A stretch of 64,000 nucleotides of DNA from Phytomonas francai (lineage: Eukaryota; Euglenozoa; Kinetoplastea; Trypanosomatida; Trypanosomatidae). The notes beneath the pieces were generated by a model. It had not been told where the DNA came from and ran no database searches. It worked only from the letters and a program-made list of their open reading frames with translations. The stretch spans positions 491,725 to 555,724 of the forward strand of contig MJCC01000003.1 of NCBI GenBank assembly GCA_001766655.1. Reading direction: 5' to 3'. Both the position numbers and the translations under genes were made by a program. Below, in pieces: positions 37,644 to 47,693 of this stretch; the stretch's first letter is position 1; each line of letters starts with the position of its first letter.

Positions 37644-40600
37644 ATGAAAAGAACCCGAGAAAATGAGCCGGATGGCGACAATATTTACCGTGGTGAATCC
37701 CCGTTCCTCATGCAGTTTGAGGTTGTAAACGGACTTACAAAAAAACGTGCCGCAGCGCAGGAAAAAGTGTGTGATGCTGCGTTCCGTCGTCTCTGTCGTG
37801 CTGTAGAGGGGCGTGATGCTAGTAGGGACGACTACGACTTAGATCTTGCTGTCCTTTTGGCTGATTCTGAGGAGAGTGCAGTTGTGGCAGGCTGCTGCAC
37901 GAATGGGTCACGCAAATTGTTGGATAGTATCATCAAGTCAGTCGACTCAGCATCATACGTATCCTTTATCGGCAGTGTCCATCTTGTTGCTAATGATGGG
38001 AATACACTGTTTATGGCTTCATCACTGCAGGCTTTGGATCAAGCGGCCTCTCTGGTGGGCAGCGACCGCCAAATGTTCCATCAGAAGGCTCAGAGCGCCT
38101 TGCAAAGGTTGAGGTTTAACAAGCAACTTGGTGAAGTATTTCTTGGTGACACCCTTTTGATTCAAGTTGTGGAAAATAGCACTTTTGATAGAGTCGATTC
38201 TGAACCCTTCACTGACCACGGGGATGCTAAAGCTCCAGAAAATGACCCTTCTAGAAGCAGCATTGTCACCGTTAATGAAAACTACGACAAAGATATCGAC
38301 TACGGCTACGGAGATCACTTGGTTACCAATGCCGAATTTTTAACCTTCAATACAGATATCTTTTCAAGTGTTGACACCTGGCGAGATGCCGTTCGGTCGA
38401 ATCTAGCGTCTGTGGGTACATGGATGGAGGCGCTATCGGTGCAACCGCCCGGGTTCCCCCAGCTGTCATATCTTCAATCGTGCGCTCTAGGACGTAAGAA
38501 TTCAGAAGGGTCCATGCAGGATGCTTTTGGGGTTGGAATAGATGGCTGGGCGCGGTCTCTGCAACTACCGCTCCTTTTAAAAGTTCGTGATGACCTTTCA
38601 GGCTCCCTCGATCGCAAGACACTCGATTTACTCCGGCGCGCTATTCTTTCAGTATTGAGGCTTTTTGTGTCGATTTTTGTCCATGCCAGTGCGATTATGC
38701 CGCTACCAAACCTCTATCAAGACCTTTTTATCACTTTTGTAGCATCACCGTTGTTTCTGGAAGGCTTCTCAACAGTCCTCTCTGATACCACAGGAAGCAT
38801 AGGCTCTTTAACTTGGGGTGCTCTGACAGTCGCGCTGAGAGATGCAATTTCGCTTTGCATGCATCATGTTTGCCACTACACCCCTGCTGTGTTAAAAAAG
38901 GATGATGTGGGAAACTTTCTTTTGGCGAATGCTTCTCTCAGTTCCAACTTAGATTCTCAAATAGTCTCTGCGAAATTGCTTGTCGCCATTGGCAATTTTG
39001 AAACCCTCATGCACCGCCTCTCAGCAACTTGGCTTCTTACAAACACTCCTCGACCCCAAGCTAGTCTCAACAGACATACACACCGTTTTTGTAAAAATCA
39101 ACGAGTGAGTGAGGCATTGGAGGATTTGGCAACCCAAGGGGTCATTCAGGGTGTCGCACAATGGCTACAGTACAAAGAGCTGAAGGACGCCAAGACGCTT
39201 TCTTTGAATTCAGAGAACAGTAGCCACACTCAGCTGGATGGTGCACATGGGCTGCACTCTCTCCTTCGGCCCCCTACTTTGCAACAGCTTGAGGAGCCTC
39301 AATTTGCATCCGAAAAGACCGCGGAAGAGGAGCTGGAGGCTATGCGGAGTACCTACACGCCGTACCTTACGAGGGATGCACTTCGCTTTGTAGAGGCGGC
39401 TGCTCGCGCCGCGTATGCGGAGCTATACGCTCCAGCCTTGCAGGCCACACGCACCTTTCTGGCTTCTTCACTGAAATCTCCCCCTGAATCAAGCATGAAG
39501 ATTGTTGCGGTACGTGTGGTTGCCGTGCGCTTCCCTGCCCTGCAGCCGAAGCTATCGGAGCATAGTTGGCACGATGTGCGACATCATGCAGAGTTTGGGC
39601 TGCCTGTCCTTCTCGAAATCCTTCCACGCGGAACCTTCCCTTCTACAAATCAAAGAGGCGATGAAACGGAGGCACAGGAGCCTAACGCGTCTATTCAAGA
39701 CTTGCAACGTGCCATAGGACAAACTGCAGCTGCTGACTCGTTTCCTAATTTATCTAATGGATGCTCGTCGGAGGATGGGTCTTGCTTTGCGAATATAATT
39801 ATCCGCTTACAGGGACGCCCTGTACTTTTTCCCGTTGTCATGACAAATCTCTTCGCAGGTGATGATGATCATAATGGCGAGATGGTGGCAAGTGCGCGAG
39901 TAAAGGCTTATGTGATACAAGATATGGACATGCTTGCGGAGTTTGTGCGGACCAGTGCGGCCATGGAGGCCCCTGGCCTACCGGACGCGTGGCTTATAAC
40001 AGCTTCCCATGTGAACCCTGAGGACGCAGCATATATGGGAGCTTCCCTGGAAAGTAAAAATCTCACGCGCCCACCAAGACGACGTCTTCTCCCCCTGGGT
40101 ACCCCTGCTCTGACGTTCATGGACATTATCAAGCTCTTCGTTATGCTTCGTGATGAACTCGTGTGTGGAATGAGTTACGATGCTCTTGCTGTCGGAAAGG
40201 ACAAGACTGTGAGGTGGACAGCGCAGCACCCGCATCAGCAGCCTTATAATAGAGCCACAAAATTGGTAGCCAGTCTTTGGCTGTCGTACTTTGCGACTGG
40301 GGAACTCCCCGCACAGCAGAATTCTTACTTTCTTTCATCCGCTAACAGGGCTATTGCTGGCGATAGTGGGCAAGCAGTGGTCCAAAACATTCTACAGGGC
40401 TTGGTCGAATCCGGACCCTTTACTCTTGCTCAGGTCGAGGCTTTGCATTCTTTATGTAGCAGCGGTTCTGCCTCTACAGCTGGTGGCAGCGTCTTGACAA
40501 ACATACGCGTCGCTGAGGGATGCGTTGGTGGGGGCAAAACCACCGTCCTTTACACATGTAGCGCTGTCAGAGGCGAGCAAATGGCCGTCGCTCGACGAGA

Positions 40601-43600
40601 GCACCAGAGTAGCCTTCAGCCCATGATCAAGGACACCACCAGTGCTGTAAAGCGTGCCGCTTCAGAACTTCATGCGGCAGTCAGTGTGGTCGCTCCCTTT
40701 ACAGATGCAGAAGATGAGGATGAAAACTCCCTTTCGCCTACACTTTCACCATCTGATGCAGAAAAAAATGAAGAGACGACTCTTGCTGACGCATTTGAAG
40801 GATTGGCGACCGCTGTGGAGGCTCAAGGGGTGGAGTTCAATCGCTTGAGCAGGGGGATGCGCTACTGCACGCCGTCCTTGCTACTGGAAAATGACGTTGC
40901 GCAAGAAGAGCTTCCCCCATCTGTTATAAAACTACTTCATCTTCCTCCCACGAGCGCCGAGCGCCGTTTTGGGGGTGAGGTCAATGTGGAAAGCCCTGAG
41001 AACCAGCAGACGCGGGTCGCACCGCTGCATGGCTACCAGAGGTGTAAAATGAGGAAAGTGGTCGCGGAATCCTTCCGGCGCGCCTCCCACGCACCGCTTG
41101 CCGCGACTTTAGAGAACTATCTCTCACGGCTTCAGCGTCTAGGCAATGTTTTAACCAGTTTGCAGAACGAACAGGACCTGGAAACAAATGGAAAAGGGGG
41201 GGCGCCGGACCAGGATAAGGAACGATTGCCGCCGCTCCACCTCGCCCTCCTTCCGCTCCTCATGTCTGGGCGTGAGGTGCGCGAGTTAGTCGCGGCGGCG
41301 GACGATCTTGCCGCGTCCGGGTCCCCCGAAGGACGGGGGCAGTCATGGGTGTCGTTTATTCGAGATAGGCTCTGGAGCACGACAGCGACGTTTCCCGCCA
41401 TCACGGCAAGAGCCCCAGCCCCTGGGACTCCGCCGCAGGCAAGCAATGGGCAAGCGAAGGGGCATGACTGGAGTGCGCTCAGCCCTCGTCGGAGCAAGGC
41501 CTTTGAGCCGGTTCGGATGCCATCAACCATGCATCTCCCGCTTCTTGACCCAGCTCAGGCCGCAGGGTGGTGGCGTGTGTACGCTGAGAAGCAAGTCGAG
41601 CTTTTCCAGCATATCAGGGAATGCATTAATGCGGGCGTTCGACAAGTGTTTCGAATATTTTGCGATCTCGTGAATGGCGTCTCGGCAGTTTCTCAGGCGA
41701 CCAAACAACAAGTGATTGTGTGCAGTGAACAAAGCCTTTTTAAAAACTTGAATTTGCCATTTCTGTGGGTTTGGAACCCTTCACATATTTTTATCGACGA
41801 CTTCGAGGAATTAAATGATGCCATGCTGTTGGCTCTTCCCTCAGCGAAATCGATCACGCTCTCTCTTCATGAAAAGCTGCCTGTGTACGCCGAACGTTAC
41901 CATTTCCACGCCGCAATGGTACTGCTTCGGTCACTCCGTAAGGAACTCCAGCAGACGGCAGCACTATCCACAGCGGTCCTAAACGAACCGTTGCGGTGTG
42001 ATAAGGATGTGCTCCAGACAGTGCTTGCAAAATTGTGTACTCACGATGCGTGCCTTGTCTCTGCAGGTGCAGAAAGGGAGGACGAGGAGGACGAGGATGT
42101 GGACAGCGCTGGTAGAGATGAGCTCGGTCACAAGGCATCTGAAAATATTTCTTCAATGAGGAAGTCTTTTCCGGGTTTTGTTTCTTGCTCGCCACTGGAG
42201 GTGTGGACGCACTCGGTAGCACCTTCTCTAGGTACTGAAGCGGATGCAGTCGCTGCAGCCTTTGTGTACCGCTATCTTGCGCAGTACAATAGAGATAACA
42301 GTTTGCATATTTTTCACCCCTTTAAAAACGCCTTTCGTAAGCCTAATAGACAGTTGACGATGCTAAATTCAGAAAATTGTGACAGCATCGATGCTGCTGC
42401 AGAGGCTTCGTATGCCCATGTCTGCGTCCCATGGTTCGAGGATACTCAGGAAGAGGCAGAGTTTTGGCACGAAGGAGACAATCAAGGAGTGAATATGGAG
42501 TGCGAGGTGGGCGTGATTTGCTTATCATCCTTAGCGCAGTTTGTTGCGGAGAATCGTCGCCAGGCGGCAACATCAAGCGTCATCGGGGGTGGTCAGTATC
42601 ACCGGAATACACGCGGTAGTGCCGACTGGGATGTCCTTCTTCAAGAGGCGGAAGGGATCTTTCATAAACGTCTATGTGATTGGCTCTGGCGAGCCCTCTC
42701 CCGCGTCCGTTCTGCTGCTATTATCATCGGCACCAAGGAACTCTTTATGCGGATACCGGTTCTGCAGGAGATGGAACGCTTTGTTGTGCATCAACGCCGG
42801 GTCCTAGCCCCACGCAATCCCCGCTTTAAGTATTGGCTTCCGTCTAAGGTAGCGGGAAGTGTGCTGGCATTGTGTTGCCCAGAGCACTACAAGTGCCGGC
42901 GAATTGCCTCCGTAAGCGTAAGGGAAGAGCACATCGTTGGAAGCAGTTCTCAGACAGGCAAAAATAGTTGCTATGTGAAGATATTGGGAGAGGAATGCTG
43001 CCAGACGGTATGTCTTCATGGCTTTGAGAACTGTGAGAAACAATCGCATGTATGTCTTCATCCGTGCCATTTGACCGGGGACCCTGCCCCCTATTCCCCG
43101 ACGATAGTAAATGACGAAAATGATGTTAACTCGGATGAGTTAAATACGGAAAAGGCTAACCAACATGACATCTCCAATGTTGAGAACCCAAGCTCGCCTC
43201 ATGCAGTTTGTTTGTACCCGTGCTGTAAGACACTACAGTGTGGGCATCTGTGTAACCGCGTCTGTGGGGCACCTTGCGAGCCGTGTCGCTTTGTTGGTCT
43301 TCAGGAGCTTCCCTGTGGGCAGCGCGTGGTGAGCGGCATTAACAGCACCGACATGACGATTCAATATGCCTTCTTTGCGCACTTTCAGAAGACGCGGTGT
43401 GGCGCGCCGCCGCAGCGCTGCGAGATCCTTGTCACCGTATCCTGCCCCCGTTGTGGCCAAAAGTCCAAGTTGCCCTGCTTTCAGCTGACCGAGCATGAGT
43501 GTAGGCTACCCAACACGGTGAAGAAGCACAACAGGGCTGGGGTTGAATCACAGAGCGCCCATGAGGGGGAGGAGACGTTTGTGCTATCGAGGGTACAGTG

Positions 43601-44162
43601 TCCTGGTTGCGTCGCCTTGTACAATAAGGTTGCTTCTAAGCATGGTCTTGCGGAGTTGCCCATGCCGGTACCGGAGAGCCTTCTGGAGGCACCGCAAGCA
43701 AACCAGGAAGAGGATACCAAGGACGGTTTGCACCACATGGATGCACCGAAAGCGCAGGATGCGTCAGCTTCCCTTCCAAATGACGCTCAATTTCCACAGC
43801 AATTACTTTCAGCTGACGCCCGACGCGACCTCGAGCACGCGTTTCTCCTGGCTAAGAAGAAAACTGAGCTACTTTTGAAAAAAGAAGCTTTGGAGATCAG
43901 CAGCGGGAGCTTATCCGCGTCAGGTTCAAAGATCTCGAATTATGTCGTGTGCAGGGACCAATATAACGCGCAAAAGGCTGCGCAGGCGCAGGACGAAGAG
44001 CGGTGGAAGGCTTTGGTGAACGAACAGGTCCAATACTGGGCTCAGCGCTTGCGGGAGCAAGTGGAAAAACAGGCAAACATGAATGCCAGGATGGAAAACA
44101 CGTGGCCTCTTCTGGTGAGTGAAGCCGAAGCCGAGCTGGAAAAACAGCAACAAAGTGTTTGA
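37644..44162 (+). CDS. ZNFX1/NFX1-type SF1 RNA helicase with cysteine-rich C-terminus (2172 aa)
   Basis: A very large protein built around a superfamily 1 (UPF1-like) helicase. Motif I is canonical: GCVGGGKT, residues 959-966. Motif II is IFIDDFEE (D1385, D1386). Motif VI-like sequence is ALSRVRSAAIIIG (from 1684; R1687, R1689). The gap between motifs I and II is about 425 residues, far more than in UPF1, and is largely acidic or Pro-rich. Motif V is hard to see. The C-terminal region (about 1740-1990) has many Cys/His pairs, such as CCKTLQCGHLCNRVCGAPCE and CPRCGQKSKLPC, like NFX1-type zinc fingers. The tail is a coiled coil. The 950-residue N-terminus is unrecognised. ZNFX1 proteins act in small-RNA and antiviral pathways elsewhere; the role here is unknown. 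Confidence 0.75.
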   Translation: MKRTRENEPDGDNIYRGESPFLMQFEVVNGLTKKRAAAQEKVCDAAFRRLCRAVEGRDASRDDYDLDLAVLLADSEESAVVAGCCTNGSRKLLDSIIKSVDSASYVSFIGSVHLVANDGNTLFMASSLQALDQAASLVGSDRQMFHQKAQSALQRLRFNKQLGEVFLGDTLLIQVVENSTFDRVDSEPFTDHGDAKAPENDPSRSSIVTVNENYDKDIDYGYGDHLVTNAEFLTFNTDIFSSVDTWRDAVRSNLASVGTWMEALSVQPPGFPQLSYLQSCALGRKNSEGSMQDAFGVGIDGWARSLQLPLLLKVRDDLSGSLDRKTLDLLRRAILSVLRLFVSIFVHASAIMPLPNLYQDLFITFVASPLFLEGFSTVLSDTTGSIGSLTWGALTVALRDAISLCMHHVCHYTPAVLKKDDVGNFLLANASLSSNLDSQIVSAKLLVAIGNFETLMHRLSATWLLTNTPRPQASLNRHTHRFCKNQRVSEALEDLATQGVIQGVAQWLQYKELKDAKTLSLNSENSSHTQLDGAHGLHSLLRPPTLQQLEEPQFASEKTAEEELEAMRSTYTPYLTRDALRFVEAAARAAYAELYAPALQATRTFLASSLKSPPESSMKIVAVRVVAVRFPALQPKLSEHSWHDVRHHAEFGLPVLLEILPRGTFPSTNQRGDETEAQEPNASIQDLQRAIGQTAAADSFPNLSNGCSSEDGSCFANIIIRLQGRPVLFPVVMTNLFAGDDDHNGEMVASARVKAYVIQDMDMLAEFVRTSAAMEAPGLPDAWLITASHVNPEDAAYMGASLESKNLTRPPRRRLLPLGTPALTFMDIIKLFVMLRDELVCGMSYDALAVGKDKTVRWTAQHPHQQPYNRATKLVASLWLSYFATGELPAQQNSYFLSSANRAIAGDSGQAVVQNILQGLVESGPFTLAQVEALHSLCSSGSASTAGGSVLTNIRVAEGCVGGGKTTVLYTCSAVRGEQMAVARREHQSSLQPMIKDTTSAVKRAASELHAAVSVVAPFTDAEDEDENSLSPTLSPSDAEKNEETTLADAFEGLATAVEAQGVEFNRLSRGMRYCTPSLLLENDVAQEELPPSVIKLLHLPPTSAERRFGGEVNVESPENQQTRVAPLHGYQRCKMRKVVAESFRRASHAPLAATLENYLSRLQRLGNVLTSLQNEQDLETNGKGGAPDQDKERLPPLHLALLPLLMSGREVRELVAAADDLAASGSPEGRGQSWVSFIRDRLWSTTATFPAITARAPAPGTPPQASNGQAKGHDWSALSPRRSKAFEPVRMPSTMHLPLLDPAQAAGWWRVYAEKQVELFQHIRECINAGVRQVFRIFCDLVNGVSAVSQATKQQVIVCSEQSLFKNLNLPFLWVWNPSHIFIDDFEELNDAMLLALPSAKSITLSLHEKLPVYAERYHFHAAMVLLRSLRKELQQTAALSTAVLNEPLRCDKDVLQTVLAKLCTHDACLVSAGAEREDEEDEDVDSAGRDELGHKASENISSMRKSFPGFVSCSPLEVWTHSVAPSLGTEADAVAAAFVYRYLAQYNRDNSLHIFHPFKNAFRKPNRQLTMLNSENCDSIDAAAEASYAHVCVPWFEDTQEEAEFWHEGDNQGVNMECEVGVICLSSLAQFVAENRRQAATSSVIGGGQYHRNTRGSADWDVLLQEAEGIFHKRLCDWLWRALSRVRSAAIIIGTKELFMRIPVLQEMERFVVHQRRVLAPRNPRFKYWLPSKVAGSVLALCCPEHYKCRRIASVSVREEHIVGSSSQTGKNSCYVKILGEECCQTVCLHGFENCEKQSHVCLHPCHLTGDPAPYSPTIVNDENDVNSDELNTEKANQHDISNVENPSSPHAVCLYPCCKTLQCGHLCNRVCGAPCEPCRFVGLQELPCGQRVVSGINSTDMTIQYAFFAHFQKTRCGAPPQRCEILVTVSCPRCGQKSKLPCFQLTEHECRLPNTVKKHNRAGVESQSAHEGEETFVLSRVQCPGCVALYNKVASKHGLAELPMPVPESLLEAPQANQEEDTKDGLHHMDAPKAQDASASLPNDAQFPQQLLSADARRDLEHAFLLAKKKTELLLKKEALEISSGSLSASGSKISNYVVCRDQYNAQKAAQAQDEERWKALVNEQVQYWAQRLREQVEKQANMNARMENTWPLLVSEAEAELEKQQQSV

Positions 44163-44608
44163 GGGATGTGAATGTTTTTTTTTTTTAAGAGGGCGAGGGA
44201 GATTGCAGGGGGGTGGATAAAATAAAACTGAGATCTGCACAGGAATTAATTCTTAAACACTTTCTTTTTTTCGGGGGAGTGGGAACATATCTCTGAATAA
44301 TGATCGTTTCTTATACTGTTGAGGGCGTTTTTTTTCCTTCTTACGTTTCCTCTCATCTGACAATTTTTTCCTCGAAGACGAAGTGTTTTTCTGTATCCTT
44401 TCCTTTTTTTACACATTTATGCAGAGCGAAATAGTATAGGAGAGAGTTTACCGATATTCACATTCATTATATACATCTCTTATATATACTAATACTAGCG
44501 GATCATCTAGATATTTATCAGTTTATACCGCTTGCTTTTAACTTAATACTTATCATTTTTCCTTATTAGTTCATCTTTACATACATTTCTTTATTGCTCA
44601 CATACTTT
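44163..44608. other. Intergenic spacer, 446 bp
   Basis: T-rich spacer. A frame open back to a TTG at 44594 is not used. No gene or RNA recognised. Confidence 0.6.
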
Positions 44609-45922
44609 ATGTTCTCAAGGCTTATCAGGGCTCATACTCAGGAAATTCCAATACGCTCATTTTCATCTGTGCGGAGGAATATTTTACCATTTTTTGGGAC
44701 TAATGGTCTCTCATGCTTGCGCACCCCCTTTCGCGGCTACTTTGTTTGCTTTCAGGAGACTCCCAACGAGGACTGTTGTAAATTCTATGTCGATGACGTC
44801 TTTTTTCTACCGCCTGGCAGCCATACTATGATGTTTGATCGCACCACAGACTATCAGTCAGCCCTTGCGCATCAGATTTTGAGTGCGCTCCCGATGGTGG
44901 AGGAGGTGACCATTGGTTCGAGTTTCGTTACCGTAAAGCGTGTTGAGCAAGCGAACGCGGAGGCCGCCGCTCGGTACTTCGCGATGCATTTTAACGGAAC
45001 AATGCCTGGTAATTCCTCCGATGACGACGACTACGCTGAGGTGGTCGCTAAGCGATCTCAGAAACTACAGCACGCCGTTCAGGAGGCCATGATGGAGGGC
45101 GAAGAGGCATCAGAGGGGGGGAAAGATGGCCAAGGGGTTGGTTTTAGTGAAGAAAGTGCTGCTGTCGGGGCCAAGGCCCCACCGAACTCTTCCCAGGGTA
45201 GCTTGGAGGATGAGGGGGCTTCTTCGGCCAGCGTCGCGCTTCCGCAGGGCGACGAACGAGGGTCGAATACACAGGAAGAGGGTGTCGGGGCCGCGAGCGC
45301 CAGTGATTCCTTCGAACTCGGCGGGTTCAACATTGCATCCGAGACGATTGAGGATACGGAGCTGGATGAACAGGCCATCCAGACGTTGATTGAGACCACT
45401 TGCTGGTCGGAACTAAAGCTGCACGTCTGCGCACTCATCACGGATCACCTTTACAGCGGGAAGCCACATGTCTCCCCTGATGCGCCGCATCCGCATGTTG
45501 ATACGCTTCCGCAAGAGGGTGATTCTGAAGTTGTACTCATAATAAAGGAGCTTATCGACACGAACATCCGTCCGCAGCTTCAGAAAGATGGCGGTGATAT
45601 TCGCTTTATTCGCTTCAACGAGGAGACAGGGCTAATGGTGGTTGAGCTGCTTGGGGCGTGTAGGACTTGCAAAAGTGGCCCCACCACACTAGTCGATCTT
45701 ATTGAACGCACAACATTTCATTGGATACCAGAAGTGAAGGGAGTTTTAGAGATCGGGAAGAAACCTTCGGGCTTTGAAAAGTTCCACGAAGAGTTCGAAG
45801 AGTGCAATAAAAGTGTACGAGACACAGGTGCGACGATAGAGCTGGATCATGTGAAGGTGCCTGTGTTGCGAAGACGAACACCCTTGACGGAAGATGTGAA
45901 GGAGAGAAAAGTTGCGGTATGA
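44609..45922 (+). CDS. NFU1: NFU1-type mitochondrial Fe-S cluster scaffold (437 aa)
   Basis: NFU proteins carry 4Fe-4S clusters to targets such as lipoate synthase and aconitase. A presequence (MFSRLIRAHTQEIPIRSFSS) precedes an Nfu N-terminal domain (about 50-130: CCKFYVDDVFFLPPGSHTMM; ILSALPMVEEVTIGSSFVTV). The C-terminal NifU domain (about 305-382) contains IRPQLQKDGGDIRFIRFN and the cluster-binding CRTC (C351, C354). Between them is an acidic low-complexity linker of about 120 residues and a helical block (about 250-285), making the protein much longer than human NFU1 (254). Trypanosomatids are known to have more than one Nfu paralog; which one this is cannot be told. The ATG at 44609 replaces an upstream TTG. 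Confidence 0.9.
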   Translation: MFSRLIRAHTQEIPIRSFSSVRRNILPFFGTNGLSCLRTPFRGYFVCFQETPNEDCCKFYVDDVFFLPPGSHTMMFDRTTDYQSALAHQILSALPMVEEVTIGSSFVTVKRVEQANAEAAARYFAMHFNGTMPGNSSDDDDYAEVVAKRSQKLQHAVQEAMMEGEEASEGGKDGQGVGFSEESAAVGAKAPPNSSQGSLEDEGASSASVALPQGDERGSNTQEEGVGAASASDSFELGGFNIASETIEDTELDEQAIQTLIETTCWSELKLHVCALITDHLYSGKPHVSPDAPHPHVDTLPQEGDSEVVLIIKELIDTNIRPQLQKDGGDIRFIRFNEETGLMVVELLGACRTCKSGPTTLVDLIERTTFHWIPEVKGVLEIGKKPSGFEKFHEEFEECNKSVRDTGATIELDHVKVPVLRRRTPLTEDVKERKVAV

Positions 45923-46806
45923 CGTTCGATCCTTTTCATTTTCCCTCATCGATCCAGGGGTTCGTGTGTTGGTATTGTATACGGTCATGCCATTGGGTAT
46001 TGAAGTCGACCAAAAGAGCTAAAAAAATCCTAGCGAAATATAAAATACTGCTTTTATAAAGCATTAATGCTTTTCTTTTACTGTGATAACCTCTGACACA
46101 GCTTACGACGCTACTATGATTTTACATTGTATTGAGTTTTATGCGGTTTTGTTTCAACGTAGAAAGTTAATGAACTTCCCTTTTGCTTATATTCATATTT
46201 TCTACCATTGTTAGTTTGCATATGACAAAAATATCTATCTTCCCTCTTCTACCTCTTTTTACTCCTTCCCTCGCACAGGGCTACAGATATTTACGTGTTC
46301 ATCTGTTATAACTATTAGTTAACGTATGCCGAAGTGTATGTTGTGAACTTAGGCCCTCGTATGTTGCTACCTTCAGTCGAGCAGGTATGCTTCGCTATCC
46401 ACAGACATAGTACCCGCCATGAGCTTTTTGCATCACATGCTCTTGTTGGGCCTCCCTCTAGTGGTAGATTACTTTTATTTCGAACACGCACACATTAAAG
46501 GCAGAAAAAATACATTTGACTCGATCTGGTGGTTGGAATAAGGTATGTATGGTAAGTTATAAGATTCCACGTATGGTTCAGCGATTCATGTGTGAATACC
46601 CCCCCCCCCTTTTTTTTTTTTTTTAACATTGTCTACTGTTATATTTTAGACTGTCCTGTCGTTTTTTCCACTATTTGATATCGTGATGACCCATTCAAAA
46701 ATGCTTCCCTTTCCCCTCCCCCCTTGAATTATCATTTTCCGTATCCTCAAGAGTAGAACGAAGCGGCCTTAGAAAAGGTACAACGACCCCCCGACCCCCC
46801 ACATCG
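45923..46806. other. Intergenic spacer, 884 bp
   Basis: AT-rich. It contains a C11 then T15 tract at 46599-46624 and a second pyrimidine tract at 46703-46725, the likely splice signals of the next gene. A 45-codon plus-strand frame at 46361-46498 is not convincing. Confidence 0.55.
46703..46751 (+). promoter_or_regulatory. Predicted trans-splice acceptor for the GC-rich gene
   Basis: A C/T tract at 46703-46725 is followed by further pyrimidines and an AG at 46750-46751, giving a leader of about 55 bases before the start codon at 46807. Confidence 0.5.
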
Positions 46807-47358
46807 ATGCTCTTCGATCGCCTCGCCGGGTTCGCGGATTTGGAGATGACGACGACGACCTTCCGCGCGACCGTCTCGGAGGCCGCGCCGTTCGACTTCG
46901 CGGCCTACGCCGCGCAGGACCTCCACGCGTCCGTGCGGCTCACGCACCTCGTCTACACCCCCCCGGGGTCCGCGGAGGAGTGGGGCGCGTACGCCGCGTC
47001 GGGGCCCTCGCCGTTCACGGGTTCGGTCTCCGCGAGGGTGCGCGGCCTGGGGGCCGGAAACGCGGCGGCGTCCTTCGTCGTGGCGGCCTTCCCGGTCTCG
47101 TGGGGGCGCCTCGCGGGCCGCCGCGCGCGGCCGAGCGACGTCGCGGCGGGGCTGAACGTCCGACTCGACGTGGACGGCTCGGCGGGGCTGGAGGTGGTGG
47201 GGCCGGGGCGGGTGACCTTCTTCGGCGAGCAGTCCTCGGCGCTGATCCCGGAGTGGATGAACCACCGCATCTTCGCCGTCGGCGACAACGACGAGGAGGC
47301 CCCGGAGGAGGACAGCAGCGACGAGGTCGACGAGATGTACCGCCTGGTGAGGTACTAA
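46807..47358 (+). CDS. Small acidic-tailed protein with extreme GC3; nucleoplasmin-like fold possible (183 aa)
   Basis: Nearly every codon ends in G or C (the exceptions by eye are two GAT, one GGT, one GGA, one CGA and the TAA stop), so this strand and frame are coding. The GC content is far above both flanks. The product is Ala-rich with alternating hydrophobic strands (VRLTHLVYTPPG; AASFVVAAFPVSWG; LNVRLDVDGS), a conserved-looking turn GRVTFFGEQSSALIPEW and an acidic tail (GDNDEEAPEEDSSDEVDE). A single beta domain with an acidic tail recalls nucleoplasmin-type histone chaperones, including the NPL domains of some FKBPs. That is a fold-level guess. ATG at 46807; M14 (MTTTTFRATV) could be the real start. 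Like eL6, the codon bias suggests high expression; transfer is the alternative. Confidence 0.7.
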   Translation: MLFDRLAGFADLEMTTTTFRATVSEAAPFDFAAYAAQDLHASVRLTHLVYTPPGSAEEWGAYAASGPSPFTGSVSARVRGLGAGNAAASFVVAAFPVSWGRLAGRRARPSDVAAGLNVRLDVDGSAGLEVVGPGRVTFFGEQSSALIPEWMNHRIFAVGDNDEEAPEEDSSDEVDEMYRLVRY

Positions 47359-47693
47359 AACGGCGGTCATGACGCGCGGATTTGAGCAACGACCACCAAC
47401 GTTGAATGCCGTAAAGTGGGGGAGAGACATGAGGTGGATGTGGTCGTATTTGAAAGTCTCTGGTATAAGCTGGATGCTTTTGGTTTGTTTTGTAAGCGTA
47501 AAACAGATTAGGATAACCCAATTCAAGCTTGTCGGAACGTTATCTTGCAAAAAGTCATGTTCAAGCCCGTGCAGGTATTCGTCCATTTTCCTTTGATCCA
47601 CGACTCTTACTGTACATATATTTTTACGCACTCGATCTGAAGCGAATAATTTCTCTAAAACAAACTAGGAAGTAAAATCAAGCAAGGATAAGC
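47359..47693. other. Intergenic spacer, 335 bp
   Basis: Composition falls back to ordinary spacer level within about 50 bases of the stop of the GC-rich gene. No gene recognised. Confidence 0.6.

Noticed and set aside
46361..46498. 45-codon plus-strand frame in the 884-bp spacer
   Set aside because: Too short, no similarity, and composition like the spacer.
46747..47631. Long minus-strand open frames (up to 294 codons) opposite the GC-rich gene
   Set aside because: High GC removes stop codons from all frames. The plus-strand frame alone has the G/C third-position pattern and matches the array direction.
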